A stretch of 64,000 nt of DNA from NCBI GenBank assembly GCA_942492735.1, contig OW818648.1, positions 3,038,001 to 3,102,000 of the forward strand, in the 5' to 3' direction. Numbering within the stretch: the first letter of the stretch is position 1; each line of letters begins with the position of its first letter. The stretch comes from Sporobacter sp942492735. Its GTDB lineage: Bacteria > Bacillota > Clostridia > Oscillospirales > Oscillospiraceae. Shown here in pieces: positions 16,598-25,595 of this stretch. The translations under genes and the position numbers were made by a program. Under the pieces are notes generated by a model, which saw nothing but the letters and a program-made list of their open reading frames with translations, searched no databases and had not been told where the DNA came from.

Positions 16598-17782
16598 TTA
16601 CTTTTGCGAGAGAGACTTTGTGATATCACCGGGCGCGACGATTTCAGCGGTCACTTTAATATTTACAGGAATATCTGCAAATACATCATGCCAATTTTCC
16701 TTAACAGTCTTCCAATAGACAGGGTCTTTAGCATGAATCCTCTCGCCAAAACCAAAAATATCAGTTCTAAGCTCCTGCGCTTTGTTTACTGCCTCGTCAC
16801 ACATTACTTTTATTTTGTCTTCGTGCATTTCATTAATAATCCCAATATTATCAATTTTCGAAACATCTAAATTGCCTCTCACTTCTGTAATAATATAGCT
16901 AATTTTAACCTCAACGTCTATTTGAGGTTGATTATTGACGACGCGCGCTTTAATCTTTGATTTTGCCTTTAAAACATCGGCGGAGATTTCGGTACCTTCC
17001 CCGTCAAAGCTATAACCGGACGTATGCTTAACATGATTGGTAATATAGTTATATCCCTTGGCTTCCGTTTCGTTTAGCCATCCGACGAGCTTGTCTTTTT
17101 GAAATGCCCCTATATTTGTAAATTTGAGTTTCTCAAAAGCAACGGTTTTCCTCAACACGTCTGTCGAATCAGTTTTGCTGCTGTCGTCAGATAGTTCAAC
17201 CGCGTTCATTGATGGGTTAATGCCATCCGCGGCCAGGTCATTTGCCAGTTCGATGATTTTGATTGCTCTCGTTGGCGCCCACTCTTCAAAAGACATTTTT
17301 AGTTTGTTAAACATATCAACACCGGGTATCGCTTCCACAGGCGTCAGCGTGCTGAGGATTTCCTTAGCTGATGTCCCTTTTGCGATGGCAAAGTAAAAGT
17401 CTGTACGGTATTCATGATAACGAAGGAGATAATCAATAATATCATTTATTCCCTCTCTGGCTACATCTTCACTGAGTATAACCATTCTGAGGTGCGAGCT
17501 GTATATCTTTCGGGAAGTGATTGTCGTCAATCTTGTAATGGTCTCCTGGATATTCGCACCTTCGCCGGAATACACGACGATGGGCGATTCATTCGTGGCC
17601 CTTTTTGAGGCAATTGCTTTTGGGTTTATAACCTGTTCTGAAATGATATAACCGTCTTCTGATTTATCTATGCCAAGGCAGACACTGATACCGAGCGTGT
17701 TGACCTCCTGGCTGCTCCAGCAGCCTGACAAAAGCAAATTAAGCAATAACGCAAGACCAAACAATATTTTTTTCAGTATCAT
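16598..17782 (-). CDS. Spore germination receptor C subunit, lipoprotein (GerAC-like)
   Basis: 394 residues. A signal sequence ends in the lipobox LLSGC (Cys about residue 21), so the protein is probably diacylglyceryl-anchored on the outer face of the inner spore membrane. The mature start CWSSQEVNTLGISVCLGID is the family hallmark, and TTITSRKIYSSHLRMVILSE fits domain 1. The C-terminal domain has YWKTVKENWHDVFADIPVNI. AAGGT precedes the start at 17782. It is 6 bases downstream of gerA and 82 upstream of the D-like gene. Confidence 0.95.
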   Translation of the reverse strand: MILKKILFGLALLLNLLLSGCWSSQEVNTLGISVCLGIDKSEDGYIISEQVINPKAIASKRATNESPIVVYSGEGANIQETITRLTTITSRKIYSSHLRMVILSEDVAREGINDIIDYLLRYHEYRTDFYFAIAKGTSAKEILSTLTPVEAIPGVDMFNKLKMSFEEWAPTRAIKIIELANDLAADGINPSMNAVELSDDSSKTDSTDVLRKTVAFEKLKFTNIGAFQKDKLVGWLNETEAKGYNYITNHVKHTSGYSFDGEGTEISADVLKAKSKIKARVVNNQPQIDVEVKISYIITEVRGNLDVSKIDNIGIINEMHEDKIKVMCDEAVNKAQELRTDIFGFGERIHAKDPVYWKTVKENWHDVFADIPVNIKVTAEIVAPGDITKSLSQK

Positions 17783-17788
17783 CGAAAT

Positions 17789-19345
17789 TTACCTTAATTC
17801 CGGTTTTTCTTTGATTTTTGGATCCATGGTGTTTTGACCGTTTGATTTCTCTGTACCTGTCCCGCTGATGCCTGTCGGTCTGAATCTATTTTTTAGAAGT
17901 CGGAATCTTACAAACGTATCCTTATTGCCCCCCTTGATAAACGGCGCCACAGGTGACATGTACGGTACAGAGGCTGACTTAATTTTGCATAAATGCAATA
18001 CCATAATAATTAAACCCATTGAAATGCCGTAAAGACCGAGCATCCCGGCGAGAAAGATAAAGACAAATCTCAATAACCTTATAGCATTGGACATCGCGTA
18101 ATTTGTTATCGCAAGGCTCGATATGGCTGTCAGCGCAACAACAATAACGGTAGCAGCCGCGACAAGGCCCGCTTCCACCGCTGCCTGCCCCAAAACAAGA
18201 GCACCGACAATCGAAATAGCTGAACCGATAGCCCGTGGCATTCTGATGCCGGCTTCCCTCAGTATTTCAAAAGTCAAATCCATCAGCAGAACTTCAAATA
18301 AAGCGGGAAATGGGACACCCTCGCGCTGCGCGGCAATACTGATCAAAAGCGGCGTTGGGATAATCTCCTGATGGAAGGTTATAAGGGCGATGAATGTCGC
18401 TGGAACAAGAAGCGTAAAAATCAGCGCGATATATCTGACGATCCGCATTAAAGAAGAGATATAGAAATTTTGATAATAATCATCGCTCGCCTGAATAAAA
18501 TCAGAAAATACGACAGGGCCTGAAAGTACATAGGGAGAGCCGTCGCATATAAACGCCACCCGTCCTTCGAGCAGGGCCGCAGTGATAGAGTCGGGTCTTT
18601 CCGAATTCAAAATCGTGGGAAATATTGAATATGGATCCGTTTTAAAAATTTCTTCTATATACGCACTGTCTAAAATGCCGTCATACTCAATTTTTTCCAC
18701 TCTGCTTCTGAGATCGGCAACGATGTCTCCTTTTGCAATCCCATTCATATAAATCATCTTTATTCTCGTGTGTGTCACAGTGCCGATTGTCAGGTCTTCG
18801 ACACGCAATGCTTCATTTCTGATTCTTTTTCTTATTAAGAAAACGTTTTTGTCGATATCCTCCGTAAATGAATCCTTCGGCCCTTTTATGATCGTTTGCG
18901 AAGACGGCTCAGTAATAGCCCTTCCTTCACCAGAGCTCGTGTTAACCGAAATAAATCTGCCGCAGCCATCAATCAAAAACACTGTATTGCCTGCAAGTAT
19001 TTCACTGTACATCGACTTAAAGTCAAGACCGTTATTTGTTGTCCTGATGTTTGTTATCGTATTTCTTAGAAGCTCAAAAAACTCTTCAGGTCTATTCTTT
19101 CGATTATCATTGATCAGTCGGGCAAGCTCTTCAGAGATTGAATTTAGTGTCTGCGCAGCCGCCATATCATGAAGATAGATACTTGCAAACGAAACCTCAC
19201 ATTTTTGGTTTTTTTTCTCGTTTATAATCAAATCACTGCTGTTTCCAAAATCGCATCGGACCTTTTCAACGTTCTGCTCTAAGACTTTACTCAGGACTTT
19301 CATCTCAAAAGCTGGTTCAAGAGGCTGCCCACTTATCGAGCTCAT
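17789..19345 (-). CDS. Spore germination receptor A subunit (GerAA-like)
   Basis: 518 residues: a soluble N-terminal region (about 1-300) and a C-terminal membrane domain of four to five segments. Family-defining stretches are VRCDFGNSSDLIINEKK, DGCGRFISVNTSSGEGRAI, GPKDSFTEDIDKNVFLIRKR, SIFPTILNSERPDSITAALL then EGRVAFICDGSPYVL, and PFPALFEVLLMDLTFEILRE. It is the first gene of the operon A-C-D-B-B. Such operons are normally read by sigma-G in the forespore; a weak GATACTA box at 19391-19397 (minus strand) is a candidate -10. GGAG lies about 13 bases from the ATG. Confidence 0.96.
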   Translation of the reverse strand: MSSISGQPLEPAFEMKVLSKVLEQNVEKVRCDFGNSSDLIINEKKNQKCEVSFASIYLHDMAAAQTLNSISEELARLINDNRKNRPEEFFELLRNTITNIRTTNNGLDFKSMYSEILAGNTVFLIDGCGRFISVNTSSGEGRAITEPSSQTIIKGPKDSFTEDIDKNVFLIRKRIRNEALRVEDLTIGTVTHTRIKMIYMNGIAKGDIVADLRSRVEKIEYDGILDSAYIEEIFKTDPYSIFPTILNSERPDSITAALLEGRVAFICDGSPYVLSGPVVFSDFIQASDDYYQNFYISSLMRIVRYIALIFTLLVPATFIALITFHQEIIPTPLLISIAAQREGVPFPALFEVLLMDLTFEILREAGIRMPRAIGSAISIVGALVLGQAAVEAGLVAAATVIVVALTAISSLAITNYAMSNAIRLLRFVFIFLAGMLGLYGISMGLIIMVLHLCKIKSASVPYMSPVAPFIKGGNKDTFVRFRLLKNRFRPTGISGTGTEKSNGQNTMDPKIKEKPELR

Positions 19346-19473
19346 ATTGGCGGTTCATCTCCAAAAAGTGCATATCTTTGTATTTATTTGTAGTATCACC
19401 TTTTTAAACCTCAATATTTGCGCCATATTCTTCTAAGCATTTACATCAAACAACGCAGGCGGCAGCATTGATT

Positions 19474-19504
19474 ATATGTCACAGCACAGTAAAATGTGAC
19501 ATAT
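19474..19504. promoter_or_regulatory. Inverted repeat between gerA and the DUF4489 gene
   Basis: ATATGTCACA and TGTGACATAT form perfect 10-base arms around an 11-base spacer, in the 224-base divergent region. It is not placed as a terminator for either gene, and may be a binding site for a dimeric regulator. Confidence 0.5.
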
Positions 19505-19569
19505 GCTGTTAATAGCCAATTGTCATTAGTGGGTTATTGGTTAATTTAGAGAAGAGGTGATTGTCGTAT

Positions 19570-20055
19570 ATGAATTATGAATCATCTTCAGTGTACTATA
19601 CGAATGCAAGGAAGCCTTCAAAACTTGTGAAGTTAAATTCATCAACCGGAGGCGCCGGCCCGTTCCCCCTGATCACAACATTGCTTGCCGATCCGATTCC
19701 TGTTGTTGACGTTACAGTTGATACGACCGGCATGAGAAGCCCGGTTATTCTGCTGTCTTACACAAGTATCATCTGTCTGCCTATCGGTGTTTCCGTGACA
19801 TTGAACTTTGAATTGAAAAGAAGTTTGGGAGATGGCGCCTCGATCAGCGTCGGCGCAACAAATACGTTCTCAACGCTCGTCACGGCTCTCGAAGCGGAAT
19901 CCTTTGCTTTCCAGTACTTTGACAGTAATCTTGCACCAGGTATCTATACGTATTCCGTTCAGCTATCGACAAATTCTGCCATTGACATCACGCCCGGCTT
20001 GACAATCAATAATGCGACGCTGAGCGCTCTGGCTGTCGACAACGACCCGTGTTAA
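19570..20055 (+). CDS. DUF4489-family protein, probable spore-surface protein
   Basis: 161 residues with no signal peptide or membrane segment. Beta-rich sequence with VVDVTVDTTGMRSPVILLSY, LPIGVSVTLNFELKRS, ALEAESFAFQYFDSNLAPGI, YTYSVQLSTNSAIDITPGL and TINNATLSALAVDN matches what I know of the clostridial DUF4489 family, which is found with spore coat and exosporium proteins. Start 19570 is chosen because GAAGAGGTGA ends 9 bases before it; the TTG at 19561 abuts that site. It is divergent from the ger operon and followed by a strong terminator. The family lacks an established biochemical activity. Confidence 0.75.
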   Translation: MNYESSSVYYTNARKPSKLVKLNSSTGGAGPFPLITTLLADPIPVVDVTVDTTGMRSPVILLSYTSIICLPIGVSVTLNFELKRSLGDGASISVGATNTFSTLVTALEAESFAFQYFDSNLAPGIYTYSVQLSTNSAIDITPGLTINNATLSALAVDNDPC

Positions 20056-20078
20056 GCGCTGTTTGCAATATAATGTAA

Positions 20079-20113
20079 CAAGGCGCTGCTGTGATTTCCA
20101 CGGCAGCGCCTTG
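20079..20113 (+). terminator. Terminator of the DUF4489 gene
   Basis: CAAGGCGCTGC / GCAGCGCCTTG arms with a 13-base loop, 24 bases past the stop codon, then TTATG. Confidence 0.75.
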
Positions 20114-20218
20114 TTATGTGGTAAGATATGCATTTGACGAATTAGTTACAATTTGTTACCCTTTTCTTATGCCAGTATTCGATTATAACCCGGAAATTAC
20201 GACAGGAGGGTACATCAG

Positions 20219-21133
20219 ATGAAGATTGACGTCAGAAAATTACGCAAGGCAGTCACGGTAATTGCCATCGCCGTCATCCTTATGACGGGTGTCGGCCTGA
20301 TGCCAAAGGCCTCAGCTGCGGAGGTCACGTCAGCGGCCGGAATCGTCACGACGACGTCGGGGTCGCTCAATGTTCGAAATGAAGCGCGGTCGAGCGGAAC
20401 AGTGATAGCAAAGCTGCCAGCCGGTACATACATAACGCTCATCTCCAAGACCGGCAGCTGGTGGTATGTTGAATACATACACAATGGATATGGTTATGTC
20501 AGCGCTGACTATACCCGTTATGTCGGCGGCACCAATGCTGCCATAACATCAACTTCATCCGGAAATTTAAATGTCAGGAGCGGTGCCGGTACATCATACG
20601 CAGTTACCGGTACCGTCCCGAACGGACGCACGGTGCTTGTGCTGTCCGAGAGCAGTGGCTGGAGCCGAATCCTCTTTAACGGCACCATGACAGGTTATGT
20701 CAGCACACAATTCCTTAAGTCGATAATGGCCTGGCCTGTACCGAATAGCCATAAGATAAACCAGTACTACGGGACACATAAAGGTATTGACATCGGTGCC
20801 TCGGTACGGGGTGTAACCGGCGACAATATCGTCGCGGCGCAGTCAGGAAAGGTCGTCTATGCCGGATGGCTCAGTGGCTACGGCTATGTCGTCTACATTA
20901 ACGCTGTTTATAATGGTCAACTGATTCAAACGCGTTATGGACATCTCGTCAGCGCGCCGCGTGTGACGGCAGGACAAACAGTCGCCGCCGGTCAGACAAT
21001 CGGTTATATGGGGAACACGGGTACCTCCTCGGGCGTTCATCTCCACTTTGAAGTGCGTATCAGGAATTCCTCTGCCGATTGCATCGCCAACGCCGACAGC
21101 ACAGCGGTCGATCCGTTTGGCTATGTGAAATAA
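20219..21133 (+). CDS. Secreted SH3-SH3-M23 endopeptidase
   Basis: 304 residues. The signal peptide ends near residue 34 (KASAAE). Two bacterial SH3 domains follow (about 42-105 and 108-168), each with GNLNVRSGAGTSYAVTGTVP-type sequence. A LytM/M23 metallopeptidase domain (about 172-300) has the zinc ligands HKGIDIG, RYGHLV and HLHFE, all intact. It probably cleaves peptide cross-links in peptidoglycan outside the cell, with the SH3 domains binding wall. A strong GGAGG lies at 20206-20210. It is a single gene between two terminators. Its position beside spore genes makes a sporulation or cortex role possible but unproven. Confidence 0.93.
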   Translation: MKIDVRKLRKAVTVIAIAVILMTGVGLMPKASAAEVTSAAGIVTTTSGSLNVRNEARSSGTVIAKLPAGTYITLISKTGSWWYVEYIHNGYGYVSADYTRYVGGTNAAITSTSSGNLNVRSGAGTSYAVTGTVPNGRTVLVLSESSGWSRILFNGTMTGYVSTQFLKSIMAWPVPNSHKINQYYGTHKGIDIGASVRGVTGDNIVAAQSGKVVYAGWLSGYGYVVYINAVYNGQLIQTRYGHLVSAPRVTAGQTVAAGQTIGYMGNTGTSSGVHLHFEVRIRNSSADCIANADSTAVDPFGYVK

Positions 21134-21147
21134 CAGCCCAGCAATTC

Positions 21148-21178
21148 GAAAGCGGAAACCGTTCTGGTTTCCGCTTTC
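21148..21178. terminator. Terminator between the M23 gene and the GGDEF/HD-GYP gene
   Basis: GAAAGCGGAAACC / GGTTTCCGCTTTC perfect 13-base arms with a 5-base loop, between convergent genes. Confidence 0.85.
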
Positions 21179-21211
21179 CTATATAACATGATCGATCGCA
21201 GCTACGATACT

Positions 21212-23668
21212 TTACCACTCAAGTCCTAGAACCTTTTCGATAAATACCCTTGCAATTTCTGGGTCAAATTGAGTACCGGCACATTTTTTGATCTCTTCGG
21301 CGGCAACATCAGGACTTAAACCTTTCCGGTAAGGCCTGTCGCATGTCATGGCGTCATAGGAATCCGCAATGGCAATGACTCTTGCTTTCCAGACGATTTC
21401 ATTTCCTTTCAAGCCTTTCGGATAACCTGTGCCGTCCCATCTCTCGTGATGCGCGAGCACATACTCGGCGATATTGTTAAATTCATTCGTCGCGCCGAGT
21501 AATCTGAATCCGATTTCCGGGTGATGCTTCATCTGAGACCACTCCGTCGCTGTTAGTGCGCCCGGTTTGTTAAGAACGGCCTCATCAATTGCAATCTTGC
21601 CAATATCATGGAGTTCGCCGGCTGCGGCGAGTTCCTTAATATTATCCGCATTTAAGTCATATGCATATCCGATACTTTCGCATATATCGCTGACTCTTAG
21701 CGAATGTGCCTCTTCCCTCGGGCATTTGATACTCAGCGTATTCAGTATGGATTTTATAATACCGTTTCGTTTGCTTGTACTGCTGAGCATTTTCTTCTGA
21801 TACATGATATCCTCGGCATTTCTCAAAACGTCATGCGCAGATTGACTCTTTTCATATTTGGTATCCCAGCCGAAGGATATGGAGAGTTCAATATCCATGT
21901 AACGAAGCTGATCTGTTTGTTCCCGGAGTGACGCAACGATTCTTTCAACATCCTCACGGCTCGTTTTGGGGAGCAGCGTGACAAACTCGTCTCCGCCGAC
22001 TCTTGCTACTATATGGTCTGGATTACCTACTGATTTATATATTTCAGCAACCTTCTGTATAATTTTATCACCGCTCTCATGCCCAAATGCGTCGTTAATG
22101 ATTTTCAGACCATTGACATCGGAATATATAATTGAAAACGGAAGATTGCTTTCGACGTCGAGTCTTTTTAACGCATCTTCATAAAACCGCCTGTTGTATA
22201 AGCCGGTAAGCTGATCATGAAAGCTCAGGTATTCAATTCGTCTGTGTACTGCTTTCTTTTCACTTGTATCCTTAAAAACCAGTACGCAGCCGTTAGTTTT
22301 ACCGGAGTTATCCTTTATCGGCGCGGCAGTATCTTCAATGGCTCTTTCTGTGCCGTCTTTGGAGATCAGTACCGTGTGATTTGAAAGCGCAATAATTGAG
22401 TCTGTCCTAAAAACGTCTTTTACCGGGCTTTCAACATGAACTCTTGTGTACTCATTGATGATATTAAACACGATTTCAAGCGCGTTTCCTTCGGCATCTT
22501 CTATTTTCCATCCGGTCAAAGCCTGAGCAACCGGATTCATAAATTTTACTTTTTCGTCTTTATCAACGACGATGACCCCGTCACCGACAGAGATTAACGT
22601 TGCGTAAAGCTCTTCCCTGCTGTCGAAAAGAGATTTTTGATCCGCTTCAATTCTGCGCAAGAGCATATTGATAGATTGACGCAGAAAGCTGAATTCATTG
22701 CGGCCTTCGTCCGGCAGGAACGAGAATTCTTTTTTTGTTATATCTATGGTCTTAATATCATGTATTAACAGTGAAATCGGTTTCGAGAGGAATCTGCTGA
22801 GGAGCAACAATAAAAAGATTGATCCGATAATGCATCCCACTGTGTTAAGAGCGGAAAACACCTTCATGTTGTTAATATCAGAAACAAACTGATCCCTTGG
22901 CATCGACAGCGTTAATTTTGCTGAAGACGCGGCGTCATACGCATTTGGTATAATGAGTTCGATAATTCGGGTGTCTCCAGATTGACTTAAACCTGAGCTG
23001 TTCAAAATTACGGTTGCGTTGCTATCCAGGTTGTCTGCTATATTCTCAACTTGATTTATAGAAGTAACACCGCAGCCTGAAATCTCTTCGATCTTATCTT
23101 TAACACTCTCGTCAATTTGCCTTCCCATAATAATTTTCCCGTTTGCAGGTGCTTCTTCCACTGAATCAGTTGTATACGTTGATGCGATAAAATAATAGCT
23201 GTCACCCAGTTTGAACAGGCCAAAAATATCATCTGAAAGCGCTGCGTATTCAAGAACCCTACCGAAATCTTCTATAAAACCCTCAGGAAAATCAGTTAAT
23301 GCTTCTTCAGAATTGGAATAGAATTGTTTATATATAATAGAATCAGCTGCATCAGCAAATATAAGAAAGTTGATGTCTAAATTAGGATAAACACTTTCCA
23401 TAAGATTCAGTCGAATATACTCGCTGTTATTTGTGTTAACAAATTCATATGTATCATCCCAATGACCCCAGTCATATGCCGTTCCTATGTAGTTTTTTGA
23501 TAAATCATTGATGTAGGAGTCAATATTAACTTGTGCGTGCTTAATCTGGCGTGCTTCATTATTATCAATCGTTTTTTGAAAAAACAATCCAAATATCATA
23601 TTAATAAGCAGTACCGACAACAACACTAAAGGAAGTAATGTTAAAGCGATCTTGTATCTTATCTTCAC
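21212..23668 (-). CDS. Membrane receptor with CHASE4, HAMP, PAS, GGDEF and HD-GYP domains
   Basis: 818 residues. A transmembrane segment near 8-28, then an extracytoplasmic CHASE4-like domain (about 40-260, with YDWGHWDDTYEFVNTNN), a second segment near 275-295, HAMP (SKPISLLIHDIKTID), PAS (VGDGVIVVDKDEKVKFMNPV), GGDEF (DQLTGLYNRRFYED ... VARVGGDEFVTLLP) and a complete HD-GYP (LHDIGKIAID, HPEIGFRLL, AHHERWDGTGYP). Both output domains keep catalytic motifs, so it may make and degrade cyclic di-GMP. The RxxD product-inhibition site before GGDEF is absent (NPDH). The likely start is GTG at 23668 after AAGAAGGT. It is monocistronic. Confidence 0.93.
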   Translation of the reverse strand: MKIRYKIALTLLPLVLLSVLLINMIFGLFFQKTIDNNEARQIKHAQVNIDSYINDLSKNYIGTAYDWGHWDDTYEFVNTNNSEYIRLNLMESVYPNLDINFLIFADAADSIIYKQFYSNSEEALTDFPEGFIEDFGRVLEYAALSDDIFGLFKLGDSYYFIASTYTTDSVEEAPANGKIIMGRQIDESVKDKIEEISGCGVTSINQVENIADNLDSNATVILNSSGLSQSGDTRIIELIIPNAYDAASSAKLTLSMPRDQFVSDINNMKVFSALNTVGCIIGSIFLLLLLSRFLSKPISLLIHDIKTIDITKKEFSFLPDEGRNEFSFLRQSINMLLRRIEADQKSLFDSREELYATLISVGDGVIVVDKDEKVKFMNPVAQALTGWKIEDAEGNALEIVFNIINEYTRVHVESPVKDVFRTDSIIALSNHTVLISKDGTERAIEDTAAPIKDNSGKTNGCVLVFKDTSEKKAVHRRIEYLSFHDQLTGLYNRRFYEDALKRLDVESNLPFSIIYSDVNGLKIINDAFGHESGDKIIQKVAEIYKSVGNPDHIVARVGGDEFVTLLPKTSREDVERIVASLREQTDQLRYMDIELSISFGWDTKYEKSQSAHDVLRNAEDIMYQKKMLSSTSKRNGIIKSILNTLSIKCPREEAHSLRVSDICESIGYAYDLNADNIKELAAAGELHDIGKIAIDEAVLNKPGALTATEWSQMKHHPEIGFRLLGATNEFNNIAEYVLAHHERWDGTGYPKGLKGNEIVWKARVIAIADSYDAMTCDRPYRKGLSPDVAAEEIKKCAGTQFDPEIARVFIEKVLGLEW

Positions 23669-23861
23669 AATGTCAACCTTCTTTAAGATATGTATGGAAA
23701 AAGCGGAGATATACTTAATATATATCGGCGTTAATCGTTCTTTATTTAGTTAATACTGTTCAAAATTACAAAATGCGGTTATTTTAGGTATAACGACTTA
23801 TAACTAGAAGTGTATCGCAAAGTTGTAGACAAAATCTCAGCAAAAGAACCTGCGTCTGAAT

Positions 23862-23898
23862 AAAAAAAGTGGATTGGTTTAACCAATCCACTTTTTTT
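23862..23898 (-). terminator. Terminator of the tRNA operon
   Basis: AAAAAAAGTGGATTGG / CCAATCCACTTTTTTT arms with a 5-base loop, immediately after the last tRNA; T-runs in both directions. Confidence 0.92.
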
Positions 23899-23910
23899 AT
23901 AGGAATCTAT

Positions 23911-23986
23911 TGGAGCGGGCGACGAGGCTCGGACTCGCTACCTCCACCTTGGCAAGGTGGCGCTCTACCAGATGAGCTACGCCCGC
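23911..23986 (-). tRNA. tRNA-Gly (GCC), copy 2
   Basis: 76 bases including an encoded CCA. Cloverleaf with acceptor GCGGGCG / CGCCCGC and anticodon loop TTGCCAA. Identical in the gene body to the copy at 24165-24240. Last gene of the operon. Confidence 0.97.
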
Positions 23987-24050
23987 GTACTGCGGAATAT
24001 TACATCCCCCGAATCCCTGTTGGTAAAGGAATCGGAGGATGTATTGATTT

Positions 24051-24125
24051 TGGAGGCGACACCCAGATTTGAACTGGGGGATCAGGGTTTTGCAGACCCA
24101 TGCCTTACCGCTTGGCTATGTCGCC
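24051..24125 (-). tRNA. tRNA-Cys (GCA)
   Basis: 75 bases with encoded CCA; acceptor GGCGACA / TGTCGCC and anticodon loop CTGCAAA. A stem-loop (ACATCC... / ...GGATGT) lies between it and the Gly copy downstream, at about 24003-24042. Confidence 0.96.
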
Positions 24126-24164
24126 ACTAGGGAACTTCAGAGGCGCTGTTGCGCCTCTGAAAAT

Positions 24165-24240
24165 TGGAGCGGGCGACGAGGCTCGGACTCGCTACCTCCA
24201 CCTTGGCAAGGTGGCGCTCTACCAGATGAGCTACGCCCGC
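24165..24240 (-). tRNA. tRNA-Gly (GCC), copy 1
   Basis: 76 bases with encoded CCA, identical to 23911-23986, including similar 5' flank (ATTGCGCGGTAC versus ATTCCGCAGTAC). A hairpin CAGAGGCGC / GCGCCTCTG lies between it and tRNA-Cys. Confidence 0.97.
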
Positions 24241-24275
24241 GTACCGCGCAATATTATATTAATTCACACTGCGCT

Positions 24276-24351
<76 letters not shown>

Positions 24352-24375
24352 ATATGGGCACATGGTCAGTGCCCG

Positions 24376-24452
24376 TGGCGACCCAGAACGGGCTCGAACC
24401 GTCGACCTCCAGCGTGACAGGCTGGCGTTCTAACCAACTGAACTACTGGGCC
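24376..24452 (-). tRNA. tRNA-Asp (GTC)
   Basis: 77 bases with encoded CCA; acceptor GGCCCAG / CTGGGTC and anticodon loop CTGTCAC. Confidence 0.96.
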
Positions 24453-24480
24453 GTGTATTTATGCGCCTCATGGCACATTG

Positions 24481-24556
24481 TGGTGGGAACAACAGGGCTC
24501 GAACCTGTGACCCCATGCTTGTAAGGCATGTGCTCTACCAGCTGAGCTATGCTCCC
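24481..24556 (-). tRNA. tRNA-Val (TAC)
   Basis: 76 bases with encoded CCA; acceptor GGGAGCA / TGTTCCC and anticodon loop CTTACAA. First gene of the six-tRNA operon. Confidence 0.96.
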
Positions 24557-24586
24557 CTACAGCCGCCGCTCTTAGCGACGTTTGTT

Positions 24587-24615
24587 ATTATACTAAAAGC
24601 ACTCTGTGTTGTCAA
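24587..24615 (-). promoter_or_regulatory. Consensus sigma-A promoter of the tRNA operon
   Basis: Exact TTGACA and TATAAT separated by 17 bases on the minus strand, 30 bases upstream of tRNA-Val. A perfect consensus fits a stable-RNA operon. Confidence 0.9.
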
Positions 24616-24719
24616 CACAAAATAAAACTTTTTCTCGGACGCCGTTTGAAGAAAATTGATCACTGTAAGATAACAGTTTTATCTGATTTTGTCAATAAAA
24701 TATATTAAATTATTGACCT

Positions 24720-25586
24720 TTATTTGCGAAATGTGTCAATTTCACTCGGCATGACTTTATAGATGACGTCACAGAATTGGCACGTCACTTCGACCGGCTC
24801 GCCTTTTTCCTCCATGTCGTTAAGCTCGCTGCTGTCAATGCTCGAAAGCGCCTCAAGCACCCTGTTTCGACTGCAGTAACACTTATACTCAATTGGTTTA
24901 CATTCCAGTATCTTTGGGTCAAAACCGTTCATCACACGGCTGACTAAATCCTGTGCGCTGCAATTCTTTAATATGCTCGTGACTGCGCCGGTTTCGGCAA
25001 TATTTTTTTCAAGCGTTTCCATAAGTGTTTCAGGGGCGCCGGGGAGCAGCTGAACAATATAGCCTCCGGCCGCTAAAACAGTTTGATCGGTATCAACAAG
25101 AACACCGAGCGCGCATGCAGTCGGAATCTGGTCGCTCTCATAAAAGTAGGCTGTAAAATCTTCGGCAATCTCGCCGCTAACGAGCTTTGTACTGCCAATA
25201 TACGGTTCCTTCATATTGAGGTCTCTTATTACCGTCAGCGTGCCGTCTGTCCCGACGGCGGTGCCGACATCAAGTTTTCCGTTCGATTTTCTCGGCAAGT
25301 CAATATGCGGGTTTTGGACATAGCCTCTGACATTGCCCTCATTATCCGATACGGCGATAATACTGCCGATCGGCCCGCCGCCGTTTATACGGACTGTTAC
25401 CGAGGCTTTGGGATCCTTGATCATATGCCCGATGATCGACGTGGCCGCCAATGTCCGGCCGAGCGCCGCTGTCGCCACAGGCAGTGTCTTGTGAATCTGT
25501 CGTGACCGTTCGGTGAGGACCCTCGTTGAAACGGCCGATATCTGAATAAACCCGTCTGCAGAGACGGCTCTTATCATTTCATCCAT
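24720..25586 (-). CDS. hslO: Redox-regulated chaperone Hsp33
   Basis: 288 residues. The N-terminal domain has the Hsp33 pattern AALGRTLAATSIIGHMIKDP, TVRINGGGPIGSIIAVSDNEGNVRGYV and SGEIAEDFTAYFYESDQIPTA (the last two each part of the family core). The C-terminal zinc switch keeps all four Cys: CYCS and CQFC. Oxidation of these cysteines activates holdase function in the cytoplasm under oxidative and heat stress. AAGGT precedes the start. It lies 9 bases after the methyltransferase gene in the yerC operon. Confidence 0.97.
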   Translation of the reverse strand: MDEMIRAVSADGFIQISAVSTRVLTERSRQIHKTLPVATAALGRTLAATSIIGHMIKDPKASVTVRINGGGPIGSIIAVSDNEGNVRGYVQNPHIDLPRKSNGKLDVGTAVGTDGTLTVIRDLNMKEPYIGSTKLVSGEIAEDFTAYFYESDQIPTACALGVLVDTDQTVLAAGGYIVQLLPGAPETLMETLEKNIAETGAVTSILKNCSAQDLVSRVMNGFDPKILECKPIEYKCYCSRNRVLEALSSIDSSELNDMEEKGEPVEVTCQFCDVIYKVMPSEIDTFRK

Positions 25587-25595
25587 AGTATACCT

